Source: Prevotella sp. (lineage in GTDB: Bacteria; Bacteroidota; Bacteroidia; Bacteroidales; Bacteroidaceae). From it: a DNA stretch of 36,337 bases. Below, piece after piece: positions 1 through 6,439 of this stretch. Positions within the stretch are counted from its first letter, which is position 1; every line of letters begins with the position of its first letter. A program made the translations under genes and the position numbers. The notes under the pieces were generated by a model. That model was not told the origin of the DNA, ran no database searches, and worked only from the letters and a program-made list of their open reading frames with translations. The stretch lies in assembly GCA_017615355.1 (NCBI GenBank), contig JAGAAJ010000075.1, positions 1-36,337 on the forward strand. The letters run 5' to 3'.

Positions 1-1
1 C

Positions 2-253
2 GCTGCAAGGTTGTCTATGGCAAAGTGGTATAATAAAGTCGAAGAGGCCGGTTTCCATTCCTTCAACGTTATCGCGGCTACTTTCTACGAACACTACGAC
101 GATATCCTTAACTTCTACAACAACCGATCTTCAAATGCTGCAGCTGAGTCTTTCAATGCCAAAGTCAAGGCTTTCAGAGCTGCACTCAGGGGAATAAGAG
201 ATGAGAAATTCTTTCTCTATAGGCTATCATCGATTTATGCTTATCCCCACTGA
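2..253 (+). CDS. ISL3-type transposase, C-terminal fragment (cut by window edge)
   Basis: The frame is open from the left edge, so only the C-terminal part, about 83 residues, is visible. It contains the segment SNAAAESFNAKVKAF followed by RDEKFFLYRLSSIYA. This resembles the end of the DDE domain of ISL3-like (IS204/IS1001/IS1096/IS1165) transposases common in Bacteroidetes. The Glu of AAESFN would be the last acidic residue of the DDE triad. The protein stops shortly after, as in complete members, so this end looks intact. I could not identify the terminal inverted repeat, so the element boundary is not set. Whether the upstream part is intact cannot be told from here. The family call is by motif resemblance only. 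Confidence 0.7.
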   Translation, partial: AARLSMAKWYNKVEEAGFHSFNVIAATFYEHYDDILNFYNNRSSNAAAESFNAKVKAFRAALRGIRDEKFFLYRLSSIYAYPH

Positions 254-300
254 TTATCTACTGAGCCCTATAAATTTGAAGAAGCGTGGGAATCTACCTG

Positions 301-468
301 TTACTCGTCCCACGTATTGAGACTCTGGCATCGCCCTGATTGTTGAACGAGCAACGCCGAAGCCCACGCCGATATGTAACTATACGACAAAGTCGGATAA
401 TACATACCCATGAGCGTCATTGTTGCCTTGTTCTTGACAATCAGTTTGAAACTGCCAGATTCCAACAC
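301..468 (-). CDS. Possible short ORF downstream of an orphan promoter
   Basis: A leftward frame begins at a GTG at 468 (or ATG at 420) and stops at 301, giving 55 or 39 residues. It includes the segment YYPTLSYSYISAWASALL, which is hydrophobic enough to span a membrane, and ends in NTWDE. The frame lies about 90 bases downstream of a well-formed promoter at 565-596. No ribosome binding site stands out, and I do not recognise the product. The same transcript carries a 15-codon ORF (start at about 547) and another open frame ending near 440, so coding status is uncertain. It could equally be a non-coding RNA. Confidence 0.2.
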   Translation of the reverse strand: MLESGSFKLIVKNKATMTLMGMYYPTLSYSYISAWASALLVQQSGRCQSLNTWDE

Positions 469-564
469 GTCAAGTACAAAGCGTCAAGTAACGCCTTTCC
501 TATATATAGGTCCTCATTCCGCAGCTTCCACCCTTGGGCTTCGGCATTGTCCAGAGAACATTTG

Positions 565-596
565 CAAAAGTAAGAAGTTTTTCTGAACCCAACAAA
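565..596 (-). promoter_or_regulatory. Leftward Bacteroidetes-type promoter with no obvious gene
   Basis: Read on the minus strand it has TTTG at 596-593, a 20-base spacer, then TACTTTTG at 572-565. This matches the Bacteroidetes sigma-ABfr pattern TTTG-N19-21-TAnnTTTG exactly. Transcription would start near 558 and run toward the transposase. No gene of normal size lies downstream on that strand. Confidence 0.55.
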
Positions 597-615
597 TTTT
601 TAGACAACAAATTAC

Positions 616-643
616 AAAAAAAGATTTCCACAAGGCTTGTGGA
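616..643 (-). terminator. Rho-independent terminator of the RhuM/DUF3791 unit
   Basis: On the minus strand a 7-bp stem (TCCACAA/TTGTGGA, positions 643-627, loop of 3) is followed after a short AATC by seven T. It lies about 105 bases past the stop of the DUF3791 gene and fits as the end of that leftward unit. Confidence 0.55.
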
Positions 644-747
644 TGTATTTCCTGCATTAATTATACTACTCCTCTACTAACTCCTTGGACTTTCTTCAGC
701 CATAGGCGTTTTGGTATTTGCGCAGAAAGCCGGTGGGAACGAAGAGG

Positions 748-945
748 TTACTCCAACTCCATTAAGACATCGTCGACAATATACTGGTCGCTCATGAGTT
801 GCAAGCCGTATTTGGGGTCGGACAATTGCTGATAGGTTTTAGTAGAGTAGAACAAGTCTAATGCTTGCTCAGCATCTATCTTGAGTGAGTCGGCAAGCAT
901 CATGATAATATGGCTCTGTTTTCTCCATAGTACTGCATCTCTCAT
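748..945 (-). CDS. DUF3791 family small protein
   Basis: A 65-residue protein beginning MRDAVLWRKQSHIIMMLAD. It resembles DUF3791 proteins: a helix with IIMMLADSLKID, a middle AEQALDLFYST, then a YGLQLMSDQ turn and an acidic DDVLMELE end. DUF3791 proteins have no established function and are often found next to toxin-like or phage-like genes. The start codon overlaps the stop codon of the preceding RhuM gene by four bases (ATGA). AGGAGG at 957-952 sits 6 bases upstream of it. Such a strong Shine-Dalgarno sequence is uncommon in Bacteroidetes and suggests coupled translation and possibly foreign origin. The pair probably works as one unit, perhaps a toxin/antitoxin-like module; that role is inference. 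Confidence 0.65.
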   Translation of the reverse strand: MRDAVLWRKQSHIIMMLADSLKIDAEQALDLFYSTKTYQQLSDPKYGLQLMSDQYIVDDVLMELE

Positions 946-2192
946 GGCTCGTCCTCCTTTTTCTCATCAAATAGTCCGAGTTCTTTCCAGTTTCTAACTT
1001 CCTTATCGAAATCAGAGAGGTATTCTCGGTCTTGTATCAAACGGAACTTGTCATATTCACCATACGCTTTTTCTTTAGCCTCCTCTGCACTCACAGTTCC
1101 AGCATCTTTCAGTACATCATAGTTGTACATGGCCAAAAACCGCTCCAACTGCTGTTTCCATTCAGCCATTGTGGTGATAAGTTGACGGTTTGCCCTGTTT
1201 TCTGCCAAGTCGAGGAAGGCATTGGATATCAGGTTCAAATCAGACACTTCCTTGTCTGACAAATAATTCTTGGCTACTATGGTGTCCGATCGCTGCACCC
1301 TGCCATCAGGCGCATTCTTCCATGTGGTCAACCCCATGTGTGGCATTTCTGCATCAGCCCTATTATAGATAATCTCTGCTGCCGTCTGATGAGTCACAGC
1401 CCAATGCATCATATTCTGAACCATCTTGAAGAACAACTGGGTTGTCTCGCTCTTAGGATCGTAGTCGGCACTACACTCTGCATACACATCAGTTATCTTC
1501 TGATAGTAGCGACGCTCCGAGGTGCGAATCTCACGGATGCGCTCCAGCAAGTCGTCGAAGTAGTCTTGTCCGAAATGCTTTCCTTGTTTCAGTCGCTCAT
1601 CATCCAGCACAAACCCCTTGATGATAAATTCCTTCAGTACACCCGTGGCCCAGATACGGAACTGCGTGGCTTGATAGCTGTTCACACGATAGCCCACCGC
1701 AATGATAGCATCGAGGTTATATATTATCTGCGAACGATTCACCTCACGAGTTCCTTCCGTTTGAACTATTTCAAATTTTCGAATAGTTGCCTCTTCTTTC
1801 AATTCTTGCGTCTCATAAATTTGCCCAAGGTGATAATTAATAGTACTAACTTCCACGTTATACAAATCAGCCATTCGTTTCTGTGTGAGCCAAAACGACT
1901 GCCCATTAAACAACACCTCAACACGCGTCTCACCTTGGTTGGTCTTGTAGATCAGAACGCTCGAAGTCATCTGATTTTCAATCAGTTCCAATGTCGGCGT
2001 TTGCGCTCTGAAATAGATTCGTGCCGTTTGCACCTGAGGCTTCTTTCCGTCAGCATTCTCCGCAATGATCAGGCAAGCCAAACGGGAAAGATGCCAGTTT
2101 TCCACCTCGCGGAAAGAACCTGAGCCCAACTTAACCATCTCTACCACTTGGTTAAAATGCTCGCCCATTTCCATGCGATTTTCGATGCGCAT
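942..2192 (-). CDS. RhuM family protein with an in-frame DinD-like N-terminal segment
   Basis: A 416-residue protein. From about residue 75 it matches the RhuM (virulence RhuM/KilA-like) family: SSVLIYKTNQG, then VEVLFNGQSFWLTQKRMADLY, a winged-helix-like region, NLDAIIAVGYRVNS, QFRIWATGVLKEFIIKGFVLDDERLK, and a long helical C-terminus. Residues 9-70 instead resemble the middle of DinD, the DNA-damage-inducible protein (EMVKLGSGSFREV, then LSRLACLIIAENADGKKP and YFRAQT). The two parts join in frame with no stop. RhuM alone could begin at the ATG at 1970. Starting at 2192 keeps the DinD-like part, and the next upstream stop is at 2225-2223, so a full DinD N-terminus is absent. RhuM function is unknown. 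Both families occur on mobile elements and beside restriction systems, and the neighbouring transposase fits that. The overlap with DUF3791 suggests joint expression. Confidence 0.8.
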   Translation of the reverse strand: MRIENRMEMGEHFNQVVEMVKLGSGSFREVENWHLSRLACLIIAENADGKKPQVQTARIYFRAQTPTLELIENQMTSSVLIYKTNQGETRVEVLFNGQSFWLTQKRMADLYNVEVSTINYHLGQIYETQELKEEATIRKFEIVQTEGTREVNRSQIIYNLDAIIAVGYRVNSYQATQFRIWATGVLKEFIIKGFVLDDERLKQGKHFGQDYFDDLLERIREIRTSERRYYQKITDVYAECSADYDPKSETTQLFFKMVQNMMHWAVTHQTAAEIIYNRADAEMPHMGLTTWKNAPDGRVQRSDTIVAKNYLSDKEVSDLNLISNAFLDLAENRANRQLITTMAEWKQQLERFLAMYNYDVLKDAGTVSAEEAKEKAYGEYDKFRLIQDREYLSDFDKEVRNWKELGLFDEKKEDEP

Positions 2193-2245
2193 TAAGATGA
2201 GGTAATGGGACCAACAATCCGGTCAACACCGAAGGCCTTCATCGC

Positions 2246-2272
2246 GAACTGTCAAAAAATATTTTACAGTTC
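2246..2272. promoter_or_regulatory. Operator-like inverted repeat upstream of the RhuM gene
   Basis: GAACTGT (2246-2252) and ACAGTTC (2266-2272) form a perfect 7-bp inverted repeat around an A/T-rich 13-base centre. It lies 54-80 bases upstream of the RhuM start. It could bind a dimeric repressor, including an autoregulating product of this unit, or fold as a hairpin. The CTGT/ACAG half sites resemble those of an enterobacterial LexA box, but the spacing is 13 rather than 8, so I do not call it one. Confidence 0.35.
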
Positions 2273-2300
2273 ATTCCCTTCAATAGCATCACATTGAGCA

Positions 2301-2323
2301 GTTGTTCGGTTTTTCCGAACAAC
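2301..2323. repeat. Perfect 9-bp inverted repeat
   Basis: GTTGTTCGG (2301-2309) and CCGAACAAC (2315-2323) flank a T5 loop. No T-run follows on either strand, so it is not a standard terminator. It lies between the GlsB terminator and the RhuM gene and may be a regulatory hairpin or a scar of insertion. Confidence 0.4.
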
Positions 2324-2336
2324 CACCCAATTGCTT

Positions 2337-2364
2337 AAAAAAAAGCCCCCATTTTCGGGGGCTT
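2337..2364 (-). terminator. Rho-independent terminator of the C10 peptidase/GlsB unit
   Basis: On the minus strand AAGCCCCC and GGGGGCTT (2364-2343) form an 8-bp stem with a 6-base loop, followed by a run of eight T (2344-2337). It lies 35 bases past the GlsB-like gene. A nearly identical stem ends the GH3 gene at 32658-32682. Confidence 0.9.
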
Positions 2365-2398
2365 ATTCAGTTGTAAGTCAAGATGGCAAGGAGATTGC

Positions 2399-2638
2399 CT
2401 ATTTCTTGAACAGCGAGGCGACCCACAGGATAACGACGGCACCGACGATGGCAGCACCGAGCTGGCCGAGGATGCCACCCCACTCGATGTGAAGCAGCGA
2501 GAACAGCCAGCCACCCAGGGCTCCGCCCAGCAGACCCAGGATCACATTGACGATGAAGCCGAAGCCACCGCCCTTCATCAACTTGCCGGCACAGAAGCCA
2601 GCGAGACATCCCAAAAGAATAGAATATACAATACCCAT
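2399..2638 (-). CDS. GlsB/YeaQ/YmgE family small membrane protein
   Basis: A 79-residue, Gly-rich integral membrane protein with three hydrophobic segments: about 4-20 (VYSILLGCLAGFCAG), 27-47 (FGFIVNVILGLLGGALGGWL) and 54-75 (GGILGQLGAAIVGAVVILWV). Length, the GKLMKGGGFG turn and the GLLGGALGGW core match the GlsB/YeaQ/YmgE family, annotated as transglycosylase-associated and linked in other bacteria to stress or envelope responses. The biochemical role is not established. Its ATG lies only 3 bases after the stop of the C10 peptidase, and a strong terminator follows, so it should be the last gene of that unit. Why a stress-type membrane protein is coupled to a secreted peptidase is unclear. 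Confidence 0.85.
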   Translation of the reverse strand: MGIVYSILLGCLAGFCAGKLMKGGGFGFIVNVILGLLGGALGGWLFSLLHIEWGGILGQLGAAIVGAVVILWVASLFKK

Positions 2639-2641
2639 AGC

Positions 2642-5600
2642 TTATCTTACAATAAACTTCTTTCCGTTCTTGATGTAGAGTCCCTTTGTGAGGCTCTGCA
2701 CCTGCTGGCCGTTGAGGTTGTAGATGCCCGTGGCTGACTGATGGCCGTTCAGTTCGACGGTGTCTATCTGCAGGAGCAGCTTGAGTTCGTCAAGACTGAC
2801 ATTGGAACCATAGTAGAGCAGCTTGAAGTTGTCCCAGATGCACCACAGATTATTGTTTTTCTCTAAGTTTGCACCTACATAGACGGTAGCGTCGGCAGTG
2901 AGCTCCAAGAACATGGGGTCGGCGAGGTAATTGCCTTTATGGAAGGCGAGGGCTGCGTCTGTCATGGAGTTTTCCTGACCTGCGAGCTGCGGGAAGGTGG
3001 CTCTATCGCTTCCGTCCGCTGTGGTCAGGAAGAAATAGGGCAGGTCGTCGTTGTCGGTGCCGTCTTGCCTGTAGAAGCCCTGTGCCTGTAGCTGATACAC
3101 TCCCTTGGGTGCCTTCTGGATTTCCTGCAGCAGGGTGAAGGGCGAATGGTAGGCTTCTGCACAGTAGTTGACGGCATCGGCCTCGGGGCCACCGAAGGTA
3201 TAGTTGGAGCATTCGTAGATATGCCACACCTCTTCGCGGTCGGTGCGATTGCGTCCGAACTGAGCATCGCGGATGAGGAAGGTGGCGTCGGCGGGCTGTT
3301 CAGCCGTGGCCGCAGCCAGAATGGCCTGCTGCTCTTTCTTCACATCTGCCTCGGACAGCAGCTGCCAGAAGGCTCTCTCGTCGTCGCCGGTACGGGACTT
3401 TCCGAGGGCAGTAGTCGTAGCAAAGTTGCCATAGTAGTAGTTGCCGTTGGCTATGGTGTATTGGCCATTATCCACTTTCGTGATGGACAGCGCTGCGGGC
3501 GATTCGTTGTCCATAAACTTACCGTTGAAGTAGATCTTGTTGCCTCCTGATGACACCATCGACTGCAGGGTGTAGGTGCCGTCGGCCTGTCTGACCAGCG
3601 TGGCATACTGGTATTCGTCGACCAGCGAGGCCTGGGTGCCATATTGGTTGGCGGCTCCCCAGAACTTGCCGCTGGCCACATTGCGGAGGTAGTAGGTGCC
3701 GTCGGCCGGCTGGCTGTCGTCGGTCATGCCGTTGAGCGAGTAGATGTAGCCGCCCTTGTCGGCCATCTCCGGCGTAGTGCCCCTGTAGTTGACCAGACGT
3801 CCGCAGAGAACGACCTCGTCGCCCACCTTGATCTGGGTGTTGCCTTCCGTCCATGACTTATTCTCGAGGAAGAAGGCATTGTAGACGGTGAACTCCTTGT
3901 CGGTGGTGCCGTCGTCGGAGATATAGAAGACTGCCGTGCCGTATTTCTCGCTGAACTCGTATTTGATCCTCGAGATGATGCCCTGAACGTAATACGGCTC
4001 GGCTGTGGTATTGTCGGCCTCCATAGCGCTGGTCACAGCTAAGGCATCCTCAGCCGTGTAGGGATTCTCCAAAGTACCGTCGCCCACAAAGGTTGGTTCG
4101 GAGCCGCCGCCGGGTGTCGTCTCGGGATCATTGCCTTCCACGCTGACGGTGTAGCCATACAGCTTTCTATAGCTCACGCTTTCGTCGTTGAAGCTGGTAA
4201 ACTGGCCTTCGCTCCTGTAGATGATGAGGAACCAGTAGGTGCCGTTCCACAGGCTTCCCAGGTCGAGGTCGACGGTTTTCGTTTCGCCGGCATCGATATT
4301 GACATTGGTGTCTACATCCGCAGCGAAGCTAAAGCCGCCATCGTCTTCAATCTTCCAGATCGATGTCCTGATGACGTCGTCGTAAACATAGGTGGTGTCG
4401 TTTGTAATATCGATCTGGACGATGGGATGAGTCTCATGGATCACTTTGTCGGCATCGGCGTTGAGCACCTTGCCATTGCTGAAGCTGAGGCGGGTGGTCG
4501 GCAACGGTTCTATGACGGTTTCTGTCGAGGTAATCTCGTCGAATACCCGATTCCAACCATTATCATATACCCAGTATTCACGGCCAAGGGCAATTTTTGC
4601 GGTCACGGCCTCGGTAGGGATGAATGACATCTCAAGGACTTCGCTTTTTCCGGCTTCAACCTCGAAATATCGGCCACCCACGTTTTTTCCGTTGACCCTC
4701 AGGAAGAGCTCATCATTGAAGAATGATCCGTTGTTTTGGATGGTGGTGGTCACCGTCACGGCTTTGCCCAGGTGAGGGTATTCACTCACCTGCATGGTGC
4801 CGCTCAGGTCGATGGTGGGCTCCTCCAGCGTCATCGTGCTGTCAGCGACGATGGCAGTCAGATATTTCCTGTCAGAGCCGTCATTCTTAAACCATGTGTC
4901 GCTGCCTGCCTCACGGGTCAGCACACAAATGGAATAGATGCCTTCGGGCAGGGCAGGGACTTCGGCATCCAGTAGATGAGCACTCCATCCCCAGTTGTTG
5001 TCCAGTTGTACAGTGCCCAAATCTTCGGCATATACCAACTGGTCGCTGGTGTCATAGACGCCTGCACCGATATTGAAGTTATAGGTAGCGCCAGCCAGGT
5101 TATACATCTCTGTATAGAAAGTGATGGGATAGACATCGTTGGTCAGAGGGAATGTGGACGTCTCGTCCGGCCACATGTTATAAGTGGTCATCTTCACCTC
5201 CACGGGAGGGACAATGCCCGTGTTGGGCTGTGCACCAATGACGGCCTCTTGACTGTAGCTATAGCCGTCGGTGCTGCTGCTGGCTCCGCTGCCGCTGTTA
5301 TCGCCCGGGTCGAGGACGGAGAGCAGGAAGTAACCGTTGCACGAACCGCCCCAGCCCCAGTTCACATGATACAGGCCTTCCTTGTCGTAACCGTCGATGA
5401 CGAAGGCGTGACCGCCACCTACAGCCGAACCGCTGTAATAGACGGGCCGACTGTTAGCCAGCTCGTTATAGACAAGGTTATCCCAAGCTCGTGCACGGTA
5501 GTCGTTGCGCGAGACATAACTGGTGGCAGCATCAAAGTCAAAATAGTTCTTCAAGGCTTCGGAAACTTCTGATGAATAGGCACCGCTCCCTGCATTGGTA

Positions 5601-6349
5601 TAGTCCATATGCACCGACGTACCGCATAGCTGCATCAGCTTGGCCACGGCGTTCTTCTGGGCAGTAGGCTCCTCACCGGTATAATGGTCCTTCATATACC
5701 TCCAGTTGATGGTGGCTACATCCGCTCTGCCCACCGTTATTCCCTTCGAATTGGTGGTATAGCCGGGCATAGCAGCTGTCGTCTTAGCCGGATACTTGTA
5801 GTAATAGAGTACCTGGGCCATGGCGGTGGCTACACAGCCCGTGTACGTACTTTTGCCATCGTCTATCGGGCACAGGATATTGTAGGGATACGGCTGGTTC
5901 CAGGTGCTGGTGAGCAACGGCGCTACGGCAGCATGTTCATCGAGCACAGGAGCGGCTGACGACTGCTGCGGATGCTGCTTCAGCCACTGCAGCTGGTCGG
6001 CATAGCCCTGCAGCCAGGCACGCATGTTCTCCGGCATGTTCTCGCTGTCGAAGCATCCATCGTCGGCATAGCCCAGGATAGCGGGAGCACGGTCGTCGGC
6101 ACTCACAAGGACAAAGCCTTCCTTCTGTCCTACGTTGAACACGTAGTAGGTGTCGGCATCCTTGGCCAGACTCAGATTATTCACACTCACGGGCATACGC
6201 ATCCTGCTGCCAGGAGCGGCAGGGGCCGTATGGCGGTTCAGAAACTTCACGGCTTTCTGCTGTGCTTCTTCCCGGGTAATGTTGCCTGCCCATATCAGCT
6301 GGCTGAACAGCAGGCAGATTAGTAGTAAAACAGGTCTTCTCATCTTCAT
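2642..6349 (-). CDS. Large secreted C10 (streptopain-like) cysteine peptidase, multidomain
   Basis: A 1235-residue secreted protein with a Sec signal peptide (PVLLLICLLFSQLIWA, cleavage near 21). Residues 23-140 look like the inhibitory propeptide of C10 peptidases. Residues 143-350 are the peptidase: the nucleophile is Cys172 in TGCVATAMAQVLYYYKYP, the catalytic His is His314 in GGGHAFVIDGY, and WGWGG is at 331-335. About 370-745 is beta-sandwich material. About 755-872 resembles the OB-fold DUF6359 (GTLENPYTAEDAL, then VGDEVVLCGRL). 880-1180 holds YYLRNVASGKFWG and further beta-rich, possibly carbohydrate-binding modules. The last 30 residues (IYNLNGQQV, GLYIKNGKK) look like a sorting tail. 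SpeB-like peptidases are much shorter, so the C-terminal extensions probably anchor it or bind substrate. It has its own promoter at 6389-6420. An alternative ATG lies at 6343. Confidence 0.88.
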   Translation of the reverse strand: MKMRRPVLLLICLLFSQLIWAGNITREEAQQKAVKFLNRHTAPAAPGSRMRMPVSVNNLSLAKDADTYYVFNVGQKEGFVLVSADDRAPAILGYADDGCFDSENMPENMRAWLQGYADQLQWLKQHPQQSSAAPVLDEHAAVAPLLTSTWNQPYPYNILCPIDDGKSTYTGCVATAMAQVLYYYKYPAKTTAAMPGYTTNSKGITVGRADVATINWRYMKDHYTGEEPTAQKNAVAKLMQLCGTSVHMDYTNAGSGAYSSEVSEALKNYFDFDAATSYVSRNDYRARAWDNLVYNELANSRPVYYSGSAVGGGHAFVIDGYDKEGLYHVNWGWGGSCNGYFLLSVLDPGDNSGSGASSSTDGYSYSQEAVIGAQPNTGIVPPVEVKMTTYNMWPDETSTFPLTNDVYPITFYTEMYNLAGATYNFNIGAGVYDTSDQLVYAEDLGTVQLDNNWGWSAHLLDAEVPALPEGIYSICVLTREAGSDTWFKNDGSDRKYLTAIVADSTMTLEEPTIDLSGTMQVSEYPHLGKAVTVTTTIQNNGSFFNDELFLRVNGKNVGGRYFEVEAGKSEVLEMSFIPTEAVTAKIALGREYWVYDNGWNRVFDEITSTETVIEPLPTTRLSFSNGKVLNADADKVIHETHPIVQIDITNDTTYVYDDVIRTSIWKIEDDGGFSFAADVDTNVNIDAGETKTVDLDLGSLWNGTYWFLIIYRSEGQFTSFNDESVSYRKLYGYTVSVEGNDPETTPGGGSEPTFVGDGTLENPYTAEDALAVTSAMEADNTTAEPYYVQGIISRIKYEFSEKYGTAVFYISDDGTTDKEFTVYNAFFLENKSWTEGNTQIKVGDEVVLCGRLVNYRGTTPEMADKGGYIYSLNGMTDDSQPADGTYYLRNVASGKFWGAANQYGTQASLVDEYQYATLVRQADGTYTLQSMVSSGGNKIYFNGKFMDNESPAALSITKVDNGQYTIANGNYYYGNFATTTALGKSRTGDDERAFWQLLSEADVKKEQQAILAAATAEQPADATFLIRDAQFGRNRTDREEVWHIYECSNYTFGGPEADAVNYCAEAYHSPFTLLQEIQKAPKGVYQLQAQGFYRQDGTDNDDLPYFFLTTADGSDRATFPQLAGQENSMTDAALAFHKGNYLADPMFLELTADATVYVGANLEKNNNLWCIWDNFKLLYYGSNVSLDELKLLLQIDTVELNGHQSATGIYNLNGQQVQSLTKGLYIKNGKKFIVR

Positions 6350-6388
6350 GTAATATTGGTAAATAGTTATTTTTACAGATTATGGTTG

Positions 6389-6420
6389 CAAATTTAAGAA
6401 GATTTTCTGAATTCTCCAAA
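6389..6420 (-). promoter_or_regulatory. Promoter of the C10 peptidase unit
   Basis: On the minus strand TTTG (6420-6417) is followed by 20 bases and TAAATTTG (6396-6389), a full match to the Bacteroidetes consensus. Transcription would start near 6383, about 33 bases before the ATG at 6349. The upstream element overlaps a short inverted repeat, CTCCAA/TTGGAG (6414-6429), which may be the end of the symporter transcript. Confidence 0.75.
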
Positions 6421-6439
6421 TTATTGGAGCAGAAAATGG

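Larger units (their letters stand above)
254..747. other. Intergenic stretch between transposase end and DUF3791 gene
   Basis: About 490 bases with no confident gene. It holds a 7-bp inverted repeat (CGTGGGA at 285-291 with TCCCACG at 308-314), a leftward promoter at 565-596, and a leftward terminator at 616-643 serving the DUF3791 gene. The promoter points toward 254-560. On that strand two reading frames without a clear ATG start, and one short candidate ORF, are open. The 77-codon rightward frame at 340-573 does not look like a protein. The stretch may hold a small RNA, a short peptide gene or the remnant of another mobile element. Confidence 0.6.

Noticed and set aside
340-573. Rightward 77-codon open frame
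   Set aside because: Composition is Arg/Ser/His-rich without domain-like pattern, there is no promoter or ribosome site, and the strand opposite carries the well-formed promoter. I treat it as chance.
2246-2272. LexA/SOS box for the DinD-like gene
   Set aside because: Half sites CTGT and ACAG are spaced 13 bases apart instead of 8, so it does not fit the known enterobacterial box.
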